From a bacterium (GTDB taxonomy: Bacteria; Patescibacteriota; Gracilibacteria; Peribacterales; Peribacteraceae): a stretch of 64,000 nucleotides of DNA. The notes under the pieces were generated by a model. That model worked only from the letters and a program-made list of their open reading frames with translations. It had not been told where the DNA came from and ran no database searches. The translations under genes were made by a program, and so were the position numbers. Location: positions 42,186 to 106,185 of the forward strand of contig JAKQEM010000009.1 in assembly GCA_029558515.1 (NCBI GenBank). The letters are read 5' to 3'. Numbering within the stretch: the stretch's first letter is position 1; every line of letters begins with the position of its first letter. Of this stretch, positions 44,034 through 53,800 are shown piece after piece.

Positions 44034-45110
44034 TCATGCTGACAATGAAGAATCGCGAGCGGGAGACGCACATGCGGCCATGAGTGCTTCCAGCGTGCGC
44101 GCAGCGGCCTTCTCCCAGGATGCAACACGAAAGGGACCGCCGCGAAGAGGGGGATTGCGCAATGCATGCGCAAATGAATCGACCTCCGGTTCGACCAACT
44201 GCGCATGCCCGTTGGCAACTTCCGGAATGGCGGTACGATTGGATGCAATCACGGGACAACCGCACGCGAGCGCTTCGGCAACGGGCAGGCCATATCCTTC
44301 ATACAGCGATGCGGTCACAAATGCGCGAGCAGCGGAGTAGAGCGCCGGCATGTCTGCTTCCGGCACGTCGGAAATCATCCGCACAAAAGGGGGGAGGGGA
44401 TGAAGAGAGTGCGCCTCACGACCTCCCGTCACCAATACCAACATGCACTCGGGCACCTGTGCTTTCTGAAAAGTTTGAATCAGCATCGGCACATTCTTGT
44501 GTTCCTTCGCGCTGCCAACATAGAGAAAGTAAGGAGTCCTCATGCCGTAGCGCTCGAGGACTTGCGCACAGTGTGCCTCCGATTGCGGTGAAAAATGAGA
44601 GGAAACGCCCTCGGGAATGACAATTGTCTTCTGCGCTGCACGCAATCCGTACCGCGCAATCAACTCCTCACGCACAAAAGAACTGACAGCCACAGTTGTT
44701 CGTGCCCGCCGAATCGCAGCACCGATCAATGATCTGTAAGCAAGTTGTCTGACAATGGAAGCTTCGTTGGGATAGTGATGCAGGATGAGGTCATGCACGG
44801 TAATGACCGTGGGAATCGGCGAAAGAACCAACGCATTGAAGTGCGGAACGAAATAGACATCCGGATGGATTCGCGCGAGTAAACGAGGCAATCGAAGCTG
44901 TTCTGCAATCGAATAGTGAGGGATGTCGACATTGATCAATCGGCAGTGCTCCCCGATGTCCCCGAGCCATGCATGATCACTCCCCGTCAAAAGAAGCGTA
45001 AAGGAAGCTTCCTTCGACTGCACCATTCGCGAAACAAGCTCGCGTACATAGCGCCCCAACCCAAGAGGCGAAGCGGCGAAACGACAGTCAATGGCAATCG
45101 TCGGAAGCAT
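44034..45110 (-). CDS. GT4-family glycosyltransferase
   Basis: A GT-B fold glycosyltransferase (358 aa). The N-terminal domain begins with 'RFAASPLGLGRYVRELV'. The nucleotide-sugar-binding domain has 'PYFLYVGSAKEHKNVPMLIQTF' and the GT4 donor motif 'YEGYGLPVAEALACGCPVIAS'. It likely builds surface glycans. ATG 45110 (MLPTIAID) is preferred over the track start. It is divergent from prmC. A second GT4 lies at 46847, and an O-antigen ligase-like protein at 12756 may use the product. Confidence 0.92.
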   Translation of the reverse strand: MLPTIAIDCRFAASPLGLGRYVRELVSRMVQSKEASFTLLLTGSDHAWLGDIGEHCRLINVDIPHYSIAEQLRLPRLLARIHPDVYFVPHFNALVLSPIPTVITVHDLILHHYPNEASIVRQLAYRSLIGAAIRRARTTVAVSSFVREELIARYGLRAAQKTIVIPEGVSSHFSPQSEAHCAQVLERYGMRTPYFLYVGSAKEHKNVPMLIQTFQKAQVPECMLVLVTGGREAHSLHPLPPFVRMISDVPEADMPALYSAARAFVTASLYEGYGLPVAEALACGCPVIASNRTAIPEVANGHAQLVEPEVDSFAHALRNPPLRGGPFRVASWEKAAARTLEALMAACASPARDSSLSA

Positions 45111-45159
45111 GAGGAATTGAGAATGGAAGATGAAAAGTTTACAGTAACGGCTCAAGTAT

Positions 45160-46008
45160 ATGCTCATTCATGAAGCAGTGTCTTCATCGGGGATCGATGC
45201 ACTCGATGCGGAGCTGCTCCTCAGCGAGGTGCTGCATACGGATAGAACATGGCTCTTTGCGCATCCTGATGATGTTTTGGACGACGCACACTTGCAAAGC
45301 TATCGAACCTATGTCGCACGTCGCAGAGGAGGGGAGCCCGTGGCCTATATCGTCGGGCGGCAAGATTTTTTTGGGAGGACATTCAGCGTGGATTCATCCG
45401 TGCTCATTCCCCGTCCTGCGACGGAAGGGTTGGTCGAACTTGCATTGCATGCATTGAATGGGGGGGATGTGCCCGAACAATCAACGATTGATACGCACAT
45501 CGTCGCATGGCATCGCAAGAAAGAATCCTGGCGCCCTGTCCGTTTGGTGGCGGATATCGGTACGGGATCCGGTTGCATCGCCGTCACCCTTGCCTGCGAG
45601 AGACCGGACCTGCGCATCATTGCCACGGATAGTTCCGAAACCGCAGTGCGAACGGCGCGCAACAATGCCGGGAAGCATCACGTTGCGGACCGCATCGACT
45701 TTCGCATCGGTTCCTGTCTGACATCGATTGCGGATATCCATGAACCGTATGTTCTCATCAGCAATCCGCCCTACATTCCGGACGGGACGCCACTCGACGA
45801 TACGGTCATACGATTTGAACCGCACGACGCACTCTTCGCCGGGCCGGAGGGAACCGATGTTCTTCGGGAAATCATCCAATCGGCCGCAGCTGATCCCTGG
45901 TGCAAGGGCTGGATGATTGAGTGCCGGGAGGAGCAGACGCATCGCACTATCCCCACCGCAGCTTCGATCGAATCGTTTTGTAAAAGGTCTCCTTATTGCG
46001 ACGAATGA
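45160..46008 (+). CDS. prmC: Release factor glutamine methyltransferase PrmC
   Basis: PrmC methylates the glutamine of the GGQ motif of RF1/RF2; RF1 is encoded at 4336. It has a short N-terminal helical domain, the SAM motif 'VADIGTGSGCIAVTLA' and the catalytic 'ISNPPYIP'. The length of 282 aa is normal. The C-terminal 62 bp overlap the convergent nadK gene. The final ~25 residues look less conserved, possibly shaped by that overlap. Confidence 0.95.
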   Translation: MLIHEAVSSSGIDALDAELLLSEVLHTDRTWLFAHPDDVLDDAHLQSYRTYVARRRGGEPVAYIVGRQDFFGRTFSVDSSVLIPRPATEGLVELALHALNGGDVPEQSTIDTHIVAWHRKKESWRPVRLVADIGTGSGCIAVTLACERPDLRIIATDSSETAVRTARNNAGKHHVADRIDFRIGSCLTSIADIHEPYVLISNPPYIPDGTPLDDTVIRFEPHDALFAGPEGTDVLREIIQSAAADPWCKGWMIECREEQTHRTIPTAASIESFCKRSPYCDE

Positions 46009-46819
46009 ATCGAACGGCATCGGGATGCATGCGCACGGTAACCCTATCCTCTCCATGCAGCTCAAAGTACGTTTGCCCGTCCACCGTCAGACTGACATGC
46101 GGGGGAACGGGGGTCGAGGTGGCCGTGAGTATCTCGGAGCGAATGATGCTGCCGCCCGGAATGACAATGGGCTTCTGCGTGAGACTGTGAGGATTGATGG
46201 GGGTAAGAATAATGGCGTCGAGACGCGGATGCACCACGGGACCGCCGGCTGCGAGCGAATACGCCGTGGAACCCGTGGGTGTGGCAAGAATCAGACCGTC
46301 GGCATGGAAAGTGGCGAGCGATTCCTCGTCGATGCAGGTCCGCACGTTCAATAAGCGCGCAATGGCACCCTGCGAAATGGCAACTTCGTTCAAAGCCCTG
46401 CTCTCAAACACTTTGGCTCCGTCACGTTCGACATCAACATGTATCAAGTGACGCTCCTCAACGATGCCGGCACCCTCCAGCAAGCGTGGCAACAAAGATG
46501 CCACCTCCTCCGTCAGAAGCTCGGTGAGAAAACCGACGGACCCGCGATTGACACTCACGATGGGAACGGAGAGATCGGGGAGCTCGCGCACGGCGCGCAG
46601 AATGGTGCCGTCCCCCCCCACGACGAGAAGGAGATCGGCCGCATCACCGAACGCATAGGAATCGAACGAACGCAGTACGTCCACATCATTCAAAGTATCA
46701 CGATCCACGAGGATTTCCGCACCAATCTCGCGCATGCACTCCACGAGGGTGCGCATGATTTCCTCCTTCCCCGTCAAATTCGGCTTGGCCGTCAGAGCGA
46801 TGCGTCGATACCTGAGCAT
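45947..46819 (-). CDS. nadK: NAD kinase
   Basis: NAD kinase makes NADP+. The phosphate-binding 'VVGGDGTILRAVR' and 'NRGSVGFLTEL' motifs and the central 'DGLILATPTGSTAYSLAAGGP' are diagnostic. The start is ATG 46819 (MLRYRRIAL), 5 codons inside the track start, since CATACT ends 6 nt upstream. The length is 290 aa. It would supply NADP for the GapB-like enzyme at 50156. Confidence 0.96.
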   Translation of the reverse strand: MLRYRRIALTAKPNLTGKEEIMRTLVECMREIGAEILVDRDTLNDVDVLRSFDSYAFGDAADLLLVVGGDGTILRAVRELPDLSVPIVSVNRGSVGFLTELLTEEVASLLPRLLEGAGIVEERHLIHVDVERDGAKVFESRALNEVAISQGAIARLLNVRTCIDEESLATFHADGLILATPTGSTAYSLAAGGPVVHPRLDAIILTPINPHSLTQKPIVIPGGSIIRSEILTATSTPVPPHVSLTVDGQTYFELHGEDRVTVRMHPDAVRFIRRNKETFYKTIRSKLRWG

Positions 46820-46846
46820 GAAGACAGTATGCACGAAAGGAAGGAT

Positions 46847-47926
46847 TTATGCAGGATGTGAATCCATCGCGGTAAAAAAGAGATCTACCGTTCGCCGCCA
46901 AGAAAACAGCGCGGCACGCTTCGGCCCGACGACGGATAATCGCTCCCGTTGCGACGCATCGGTAAGGAGACCGGCGAGACCGTCCCGGATGGACTCGATG
47001 CTCTCAGGTTCGATGAGCAGCGCCGCGTCTCCGGCCACCTCCGCCAAACTGCCATGATCGGAGCAGAGTACGGGAATGCCAAGACGCATGGCGTCCAGAA
47101 CCGGCAGACCAAATCCTTCATACAGTGACGGATACGCAAAAATATGAGCATCGGACAACAGGCGCTCCGTCTCCGCATCGCTGCAAAAACCGAGACATTC
47201 GACACCCGGCACTTCCCGCGCACGGCTCACGATGCCGTCATCATCCCAGCCCCTGCCTCCGACGAGCACCAGACGATGATGCGAGCGCAGCGGCTCCGGC
47301 AAACGAGCGAACGCCTCGATGAGCCGCAACTGATTCTTTCTCGGACTCAACGTCCCGATGGAAAGAATCGTTCTGCCATCCGATCTGTGCACAAGGGGGA
47401 AAGTGCTGACCGCAGCGGCAAGAATCACCGAAACATTTCTTGGATCGACGAACGGAAAACGCACAAGGAGATCTCGTTTCGTTGCCTCACTGATGAGGCA
47501 GATGCGGTGCGCCTTCCGCAGTGTTCGCGGCAACATCCAACGCTCGATTCGCGCGGCTCTTCTTTCGTGTGTCTCGTCTTGAAACGCGATGAGATCGTGG
47601 ATAATCGGAATGACTTTCTTCTTGCTCCCAACGAGAAAGGGCACGATGAAGCTGACCGTACTGACGTACACGTCGATGTCCCGAGCCGATCGGAGCCATA
47701 GCGCACAGCGCACATGCCAGCGCAATCCCGGTGCAAATCGCATGACATGCACGCGATCGGGATGAACAAGACGCATGTGCTCCCATGCAGTCGGCAGCGG
47801 AGCGTCAGTCACAAGCGTCACAACGGTTTCACGCCGCAACAGTTCATCGGTAAACGCACGAGTCCACCGACCCTTTCCGGTTCTCTGCTCATGGCACGCT
47901 TCCCGAACATCGAGTGCGATATGCAT
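46847..47926 (-). CDS. GT4-family glycosyltransferase
   Basis: A 359-aa GT-B enzyme. 'DVREACHEQRTGKGRWTRAF' forms the start of the acceptor domain. 'ILSIGTLSPRKNQLRLIEAF' and 'LYEGFGLPVLDAMRLGIPVLCSDHGSLAEVAGDAALL' are the donor-binding motifs typical of GT4. TATACT ends 6 nt before the ATG at 47926, so the longer track ORF is rejected. It is similar in domain layout to the GT4 at 44034, and both probably decorate the same surface glycan. Confidence 0.92.
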   Translation of the reverse strand: MHIALDVREACHEQRTGKGRWTRAFTDELLRRETVVTLVTDAPLPTAWEHMRLVHPDRVHVMRFAPGLRWHVRCALWLRSARDIDVYVSTVSFIVPFLVGSKKKVIPIIHDLIAFQDETHERRAARIERWMLPRTLRKAHRICLISEATKRDLLVRFPFVDPRNVSVILAAAVSTFPLVHRSDGRTILSIGTLSPRKNQLRLIEAFARLPEPLRSHHRLVLVGGRGWDDDGIVSRAREVPGVECLGFCSDAETERLLSDAHIFAYPSLYEGFGLPVLDAMRLGIPVLCSDHGSLAEVAGDAALLIEPESIESIRDGLAGLLTDASQRERLSVVGPKRAALFSWRRTVDLFFTAMDSHPA

Positions 47927-48060
47927 GTGGGAAGTATAGAGTATGGGACACATGATATGCAGTAGGAAGGAGAGATTGGACGATGATCGGATCAAATCGG
48001 CTGCCATCACACGCAATACTCACACACTGTCCATTCCTCTCCGCAGAGCATGGTGCTATC

Positions 48061-48660
48061 ATGGCACGCATGGCACGCTCCCTCCGTCAGATCATTGCAT
48101 CGATGGAACTGGAAGAGAAGATACTCGCCGGAGCGGCGCTCCTCGGGGCACTATCCGTTTTCATGCCATGGCTTTCCGGTGAATGGCTCGGCGCCCCGGT
48201 GGAGCACTATTCGGGATTCGGATTCTTCCATACGTTCCTAGGCTTGGGAGTTTTCGTATGCAATCTCCTTATCCTCACTCTTTCGCTGGCACCGCTTGCC
48301 GGAATCAGACTACCCTGGAACCGGAGGCAGAGAGCAGGCATGCGCCTGATCGCAGCGATCATTATTTCCACTCTTGCATTGGCCGCGCTTTCGGTTTTGG
48401 CCCGTCTCACGTTCGAATCCACGCGAATGAATATTCGATTCGGCGTGTACGTCGCCATCGTCTGCGGCATCATCACAGTCTTCTACGCTTGGATGCGCAT
48501 GCAGGAAATACTGCAAAGCGAGCAACGCGAACATTTCATGCATCCGGATGACCCCGGATCCGTGGGCGTTCATCCCGCGGGAGAGCATACGTTCACACCA
48601 CCCCCTCCTCCGCCCCCTCCCCCGCCTCCTCCCGCAGAGGAGCATAGGAGGCATCAATAG
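48061..48660 (+). CDS. Four-helix membrane protein with polyproline tail
   Basis: A 199-aa protein with four hydrophobic segments (about residues 20-38, 53-77, 92-112 and 124-142) and a polar C-terminus ending in an uninterrupted run of twelve prolines, then AEEHRRHQ. Consecutive prolines stall ribosomes unless EF-P is present, and the tail could recruit a partner domain. No family is recognised. ATG 48061 is preferred over the in-frame upstream TTG/ATT extension. It is divergent from the GT4 gene. Confidence 0.6.
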   Translation: MARMARSLRQIIASMELEEKILAGAALLGALSVFMPWLSGEWLGAPVEHYSGFGFFHTFLGLGVFVCNLLILTLSLAPLAGIRLPWNRRQRAGMRLIAAIIISTLALAALSVLARLTFESTRMNIRFGVYVAIVCGIITVFYAWMRMQEILQSEQREHFMHPDDPGSVGVHPAGEHTFTPPPPPPPPPPPPAEEHRRHQ

Positions 48661-48791
48661 ATTGGCAGTCCGGGAATGATGGAATGCCTAAGTGGCTGCA
48701 GAGCAGGAGGGAGATGAATAAGATCATGACCATCCCACGGTGCTCCCGTTCCTCGGTTCTCCGACATGCCTAATCATGCTATAGTCAAACC

Positions 48792-49184
48792 ATGAGTGAT
48801 CCGACAACCGAAGCACCTCCGGCGGAGCCCCGGAAAGCGGCTTATCAAGATGACGATCTTGTGTACGTCGATCCGCAGGCGAAGATCGTCGTAGGCAAAG
48901 TGGAGTTTGACGCAGCAGGCAGACCCAAACCAAAGCCACTTCCTACCGCGACGTCAGAAACATCGGAAACGCATGAAGAAGATGTGCAGCAGACGCATGA
49001 TGCGCCGAAGAAGGGGAGGGGGAGAGGGCGTCCTCGTACACCTCGTATCCGCTACTGCCCGTGGGGCACCTACCGTTCCATGAAGCACGTCTTCAAATTG
49101 GAAGGCAAACCGCCGCGCGTTGAATCTGACAAAACGCTCGACGAAGTCATGGAGAAGGCACTGCGGGAACCGTTCTGGAACTGA
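48792..49184 (+). CDS. Small basic protein with AT-hook-like motif
   Basis: A 130-aa protein with an acidic N-terminal half ('SETSETHEEDVQQ'), then a strongly basic stretch containing the AT-hook core GRGRPR inside 'KKGRGRGRPRTPR'. A conserved-looking C-terminus follows ('YCPWGTYRSMKHVFKLEGKPPRVESDKTLDEVME'). It could bind the minor groove of AT-rich DNA; the C-terminal part might be a protein-binding helix. TATAGT ends 6 nt before the ATG. It is convergent with fbp at a distance of 5 bp. Function is not known. Confidence 0.6.
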   Translation: MSDPTTEAPPAEPRKAAYQDDDLVYVDPQAKIVVGKVEFDAAGRPKPKPLPTATSETSETHEEDVQQTHDAPKKGRGRGRPRTPRIRYCPWGTYRSMKHVFKLEGKPPRVESDKTLDEVMEKALREPFWN

Positions 49185-49189
49185 GCGCT

Positions 49190-50134
49190 TCAGCGAGAGA
49201 GTACGTCGCACACGGCGCGCACTTCATTGGACGAACCGATGATGATCGGCGTGCGTTGATCGATGGTGAAGAGCTTCTTATCCAAAATGTCCGAATGTCC
49301 GTCGGATGCAAGCCCACCCGCGTGGTGCGCGATATAAGCAAAGGGGCCGCACTCGAACGCAAGTCGAAGTTTTCCTTCCGGGTATTTCTTTCCGCCGACA
49401 TTCACGAAGACGCCCTGTCCTTTGCTGACGATGTGATGAACGTCCGCCACCATGCAACCGGAGTAGCGCAACGTCAACGCCCGACTCAGCCATCCGTCCA
49501 TCACGGATTTGTACGCGCCATTTTCATTGACGGCGCGCAAATTGCCGGGGCTATAATTCTTCGCATCATCCGCGATCCCCAAAAATTCGCGAAGCAGAAT
49601 GAATTCTCCAACTTCGTTGAGAATGAACTCGTGCACGGAATTTCCCGTGGAATAGATCAGCAGCGTGCGAGGTCCGTAGAGAACGTACAGAGCCGCCACC
49701 TGGTCGCGGGGAGTCTTTCCGATGAACGTCGCACCCTCATAGATGCCGAAAATCGACCCGATCGCAAAATTCGTATCCACCAGTGAGGAACCGTCCAACG
49801 GATCGTACGCGACGGAGTAGGGGAGGGATGGATCCAGCTCAATGACCTCATCATGCTCTTCCGATGCAAAGCTCGCGACGCGTCTGCTCTCCGAAAGGTG
49901 CTGGCGAATGATTTCGTCGCTGAGGACGTCCAATTTGAGCTGATCCTCACCATACTGATTGATGGATCCGGCAAGACCGGCCTCCGTCGTCCGGATGGCA
50001 AATTGAATGTATTTGGCCGCACGCGAGATATCGAGAATGAGATGGCGCAGCGCATCGGGAATTTTCCCTTTGTGGTACAGATGTGCGTTGAGAGAAACGC
50101 GGCCGGGCATGCGGCAGATGTCAGTGGTATCCAT
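49190..50134 (-). CDS. fbp: Fructose-1,6-bisphosphatase, class I
   Basis: Class I FBPase hydrolyses fructose-1,6-bisphosphate in gluconeogenesis. The metal site 'YDPLDGSS' and the substrate site 'SGCMVADVHHIVSKGQGVFV' with 'GKLRLAFECGPFAYIAHHAGG' are intact. The length is 314 aa. It is downstream of the GapB-like gene on the same strand (21 bp apart), consistent with a gluconeogenic pair. The end lies 5 bp from the convergent AT-hook gene. Confidence 0.96.
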   Translation of the reverse strand: MDTTDICRMPGRVSLNAHLYHKGKIPDALRHLILDISRAAKYIQFAIRTTEAGLAGSINQYGEDQLKLDVLSDEIIRQHLSESRRVASFASEEHDEVIELDPSLPYSVAYDPLDGSSLVDTNFAIGSIFGIYEGATFIGKTPRDQVAALYVLYGPRTLLIYSTGNSVHEFILNEVGEFILLREFLGIADDAKNYSPGNLRAVNENGAYKSVMDGWLSRALTLRYSGCMVADVHHIVSKGQGVFVNVGGKKYPEGKLRLAFECGPFAYIAHHAGGLASDGHSDILDKKLFTIDQRTPIIIGSSNEVRAVCDVLSR

Positions 50135-50155
50135 AGTGGCCGAAATCTAGCACAC

Positions 50156-51175
50156 TCAGAGAAATTGTGCGACTCTCTGTGTCAATTCAATGACGCGCAT
50201 GGCATACCCCCACTCATTGTCATACCAACTGAGTACCTGCGCCGCCCGTCCGTCGACCACCTTCGTGGAGGGGGCATCGACGATGCTGGAATGCGGATCC
50301 GTCTGAAAATCGATCGACACGCACTGCTCGGTGGAAACCTCCAGGATATCCCGCAAACCGGATGAGTGCGCCGCCTCGGAAAGGACACGATTGATCTCAT
50401 CGGCCGTCGTCTCCTTCGCCAGAGTGAATGCCATGTACGCGCAACTCACCGTGGGGACCGGAACGCGAAACGCCATGCCATCCATCTTTCCTTTCAGATG
50501 TGGAAAAATGGACGCACAAGCCTTGACGGCTCCCGTCTTGGTGGGAATCATCGAGAGCGTGGCCGCTCTGGCTTTGCGCAGCTCTCCGCTCTCCTGCGGC
50601 TTATTGTCCAGCAGATTCTGCGACGCTGTAAACGCGTGCACGGAGCTGACCAGCAGCCGCTCCACCCCGTAGATTTCATCCATCACCTTGATGACGGGCG
50701 CGATGCAATTGGTCGTGCAGGATGCATTGCTGATGATGTCCATCGATGACGCGAGCAGTGCATCGTTCACGCCGAGAACGAACGTCGGCGTGTTATCCTT
50801 CATGGGTGCGGTGACAACCACCTTCCTGGCCCCCGCTCGCAAATGCGCTCCCGCCGATTCGGCAGTCGTAAATTTCCCAGTCGATTCGATGACGACATCC
50901 ACGTGGAGCTCCTTCCAGGGACACAGTGACGGATCGCGTTCCCGCACCACGCGTACCGGCATGCCGTTAACCGAAAAAACGTCTTCGGAAACCGGACCGA
51001 CCGTTCCTGCGAAACGTCCGTGCAATGAATCGTACTTCAACAAATAGGCCCTCATTTCACACGTTGATGATGCGTTCACTGCGACGACCTCCACCGTCTC
51101 GCTGCAGTGCTCCACCAATTGGCGATGCACATTCCTCCCGATACGTCCGTAACCGTTGATAGCGACGCGAATCAT
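50156..51175 (-). CDS. gapB: GapB-like glyceraldehyde-3-phosphate dehydrogenase
   Basis: A second type I GAPDH (339 aa) with 'INGYGRIGR', catalytic 'SNASCTTN' and 'WYDNEWGY'. The cofactor loop reads 'VNASSTCEM' instead of 'xND', the same replacement seen in the NADP-dependent GapB of Bacillus ('INAS'), so NADP and a gluconeogenic direction are likely. The pair with fbp supports that. 'SVHAFTASQN' replaces the usual 'HAYTNDQ', another departure from the glycolytic copy at 34049. Confidence 0.85.
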   Translation of the reverse strand: MIRVAINGYGRIGRNVHRQLVEHCSETVEVVAVNASSTCEMRAYLLKYDSLHGRFAGTVGPVSEDVFSVNGMPVRVVRERDPSLCPWKELHVDVVIESTGKFTTAESAGAHLRAGARKVVVTAPMKDNTPTFVLGVNDALLASSMDIISNASCTTNCIAPVIKVMDEIYGVERLLVSSVHAFTASQNLLDNKPQESGELRKARAATLSMIPTKTGAVKACASIFPHLKGKMDGMAFRVPVPTVSCAYMAFTLAKETTADEINRVLSEAAHSSGLRDILEVSTEQCVSIDFQTDPHSSIVDAPSTKVVDGRAAQVLSWYDNEWGYAMRVIELTQRVAQFL

Positions 51176-51233
51176 AACTCGTGCACTCTAGGCACGTTAC
51201 TTGCCAAGTCAAGCGATTGGACTTGTAAAGGCA

Positions 51234-52301
51234 TCACGCCCCCAGTCCGACAATGATTCCGATGAGCGCCGCAATGAGCCCGACGATCCAGAGGCGCATC
51301 GTCACTTTGCTCTCACCCCACTCCAACGCCTGGCAGTGATGGTGAATCGGCGCAGCTCGAAATACTTTCTTGCCGCCACGCAGCTTCTTGCTGGTGAGCT
51401 GAATGATGACGGAAAGCATCTCGATGACGAAGACGAACCCGATGAGAGGCAGCGTGAGCGCCTGATCGATCATCATCGCCATGACCGCAAGAACGCCGCC
51501 CAGGGCAAGCGCACCCGTATCGCCCATAAAAAAGATCGCAGGCGGTACGTTGTGCCACAAAAACGCAGCGGTTGCCCCCATGCAGACGGCTGAGAATGCA
51601 GCCAGAACACTCAAACCCTCCGCATAGGCCAGAACGCCGAATGAAGCGAACGCAATCATCAGGAGTCCGCCCGCCAACCCGTCAAGTCCGTCCGTGAAAT
51701 TGACGGCATTGGCCGTCCCCACCAGGATGAACATAAAGATGGGAATGTACCAGAGACCCACATACCAATCACCCACGTACGGAATGGAGATGGAATCGTA
51801 TCCGAGCTTGAATGAAAACCACAGAGCACCCGCGAGTGAGATGGCAAGGAGGGACAGAATTTTTGGCAATGCATCCAATCCGCGCTTCTTTCCAACGCCA
51901 CGAATGTTGAGGTAATCATCCAGACCCCCCAGCACTCCCAGAGAGAGGAGAATGGCGAGCGGAAGATACACCTGCCCTCGCTGGAGGAGAGAGTGCTCAA
52001 TGACACCGAAATAGGCAAGAAGTCGCGAAAGGATGACCGTGCAGAGAATTGATCCCCAGATGAGGATGCCGCCCATCGTCGGCGTACCGGACTTCGCCTG
52101 ATGGTACGTGCGAAAAATCGTCGGATCGCGGCCATCAATCGTCTCCACCCGCAGCTGCTTCCCGACTTTGTTGCGTCGAAGAAAATCAACGAACCGCGGT
52201 GTGAGCGCGAGAACGAATACGAACGCAAACAGTGCGTACGCAAGAATCCCAAACAGTGGAATATCCGGACGGACGGGAAGAGTGAGAGGCAGAGGATCCA
52301 T
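51234..52301 (-). CDS. mraY: Phospho-N-acetylmuramoyl-pentapeptide transferase MraY
   Basis: MraY makes lipid I at the membrane. About ten transmembrane helices are visible. 'SGTPTMGGILIW', 'VNFTDGLDGLAGG' and 'FMGDTGALALGG' carry the catalytic aspartates, with 'APIHHHCQALEW' near the C-terminus. The length of 355 aa is normal. It implies a peptidoglycan wall. TAGACT lies 10 nt before the ATG. It sits 8 bp after the dnaB stop. Confidence 0.97.
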   Translation of the reverse strand: MDPLPLTLPVRPDIPLFGILAYALFAFVFVLALTPRFVDFLRRNKVGKQLRVETIDGRDPTIFRTYHQAKSGTPTMGGILIWGSILCTVILSRLLAYFGVIEHSLLQRGQVYLPLAILLSLGVLGGLDDYLNIRGVGKKRGLDALPKILSLLAISLAGALWFSFKLGYDSISIPYVGDWYVGLWYIPIFMFILVGTANAVNFTDGLDGLAGGLLMIAFASFGVLAYAEGLSVLAAFSAVCMGATAAFLWHNVPPAIFFMGDTGALALGGVLAVMAMMIDQALTLPLIGFVFVIEMLSVIIQLTSKKLRGGKKVFRAAPIHHHCQALEWGESKVTMRLWIVGLIAALIGIIVGLGA

Positions 52302-52309
52302 AGACGCAC

Positions 52310-53668
52310 TCAGTCTAGCGGCTCTCCATGGACTTTGTCGATATCGTAAAATCGCATCTGCTCTTTCTTGAACAGAAGCTCTACGCGTCCCGTCGGTCCG
52401 TTGCGATGCTTGCGTATGAAAATGTCACACATGCCCTGACGATCGCAATCCTCATTGTAGTAATCCTCGCGATACATCATCATCACGATATCGGCGTCCT
52501 GCTCGATGGAACCCGACTCACGCAGATCGGAAAGTTGCGGCTGCTTATCCGGACGGCTCTCAACGGCGCGGGAGAGCTGGGAGAGAGCAATGATGGGAAT
52601 GCGCAATTCCCGGGCGATTTGCTTCACGGTGCGAGAAATCTCCGAAATTTCTTGAACCCGGTTGCCGGCGTAACTGTTATTTCCCGTACTCATCAGTTGC
52701 AGGTAATCGATGATCAGCAGATCGAGTCCATGTTCCATCTGCAGACGACGCGCCTTCGTGCGAAACTCAGGCATGGAGGAAGCAGAGGAGTCATCGATGA
52801 AGATATTCGCTTTGGAAAGATCGTCCATGATCGGCCCCATATTCTGAAAATCCGCATCATCCAATTTTCCGCGCTGCAATTTCCAGGAATCAACGCCAAG
52901 GAGTGACGCAAACAAACGATCCACGAGCTGCTCTTTGCTCATTTCCAGAGAAAAAACGCCGACCGTTTTCTGTCCTTTGATGGCGGCATTCACCGCCATG
53001 TTGAGCGCAAGGCTGGTCTTACCCATGCTGGGTCGCGCCGCCAGGATGATGAGGTCACTGGGATGCAAGCCGGAGAGCTTGTGATCGAGCGCGGCAAACC
53101 CCGTGAGAACGCCCTTCATCGCGTTGTCGTCACCGGTGGCATGAATCTCCGCAAAACGTTCGTATCGTTCGTCAAGAATATCTTTGATCGGAACAAACTT
53201 GTCCTTGAGGTATGTATTGGTGATGGAGAATATCGTCTTCTCCACTGCATCCAGCAATTCCGGCACGGCGCGATCCACTTCATACCCCAGTCCGACGATT
53301 GTGCGTCCCGCATCGATGATGTTTCGGTGCAACGCTTTGGATTTGACGATTTGGCCGTACTGATAGACGTGTGAGGACGTAGGCACCGCCGAAGCAATCT
53401 CTGCCAGAAACGCCGTACCTCCTGCGGATTGGATGGCTGCGTTTTCGGCGAGCTTACTGGAAACGGTGATGAAATCTATGGGCTCGTGATTGCCATAGAG
53501 CGCAGTGATCGCTTCGTAAATCTGCCGATTGATGGGATCGTAAAAATCCTCGGGTTTCAGAAAATCCGACACTTTGATGATCGCCTCGGGATCGAGCAGA
53601 AGCGCACCGAGAACCGTACGTTCGGCTTCCAGAGCATGCGGTGGAGTGTCAAAAACGGTCACAGTCAT
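52310..53668 (-). CDS. dnaB: Replicative DNA helicase DnaB
   Basis: The hexameric fork helicase. The N-terminal DnaB domain ('PHALEAERTVLGALLLDPEAI') is followed by the RecA-like motor with Walker A 'ARPSMGKTSLALN', 'GVFSLEMSKEQL', 'LLIIDYLQLM' and 'LSQLSRAVESR'. The length of 452 aa is normal, without an intein. Start ATG 53668 (MTVTVFD) has TACACT 9 nt upstream, so the track's longer start is rejected. Loading may use the DUF721 protein at 42092. Confidence 0.97.
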   Translation of the reverse strand: MTVTVFDTPPHALEAERTVLGALLLDPEAIIKVSDFLKPEDFYDPINRQIYEAITALYGNHEPIDFITVSSKLAENAAIQSAGGTAFLAEIASAVPTSSHVYQYGQIVKSKALHRNIIDAGRTIVGLGYEVDRAVPELLDAVEKTIFSITNTYLKDKFVPIKDILDERYERFAEIHATGDDNAMKGVLTGFAALDHKLSGLHPSDLIILAARPSMGKTSLALNMAVNAAIKGQKTVGVFSLEMSKEQLVDRLFASLLGVDSWKLQRGKLDDADFQNMGPIMDDLSKANIFIDDSSASSMPEFRTKARRLQMEHGLDLLIIDYLQLMSTGNNSYAGNRVQEISEISRTVKQIARELRIPIIALSQLSRAVESRPDKQPQLSDLRESGSIEQDADIVMMMYREDYYNEDCDRQGMCDIFIRKHRNGPTGRVELLFKKEQMRFYDIDKVHGEPLD

Positions 53669-53800
53669 GGAAAGAGGAGTGTAACCCCGAGAGACGCGCA
53701 GCTTCTGTGCGCACGGAAGATCATCGGGACGAGAATTGTACCCTCCGACATCCGGAAGACAACCAAGACCGCATGGCAAATCTTCCGACATTGTACCGCA

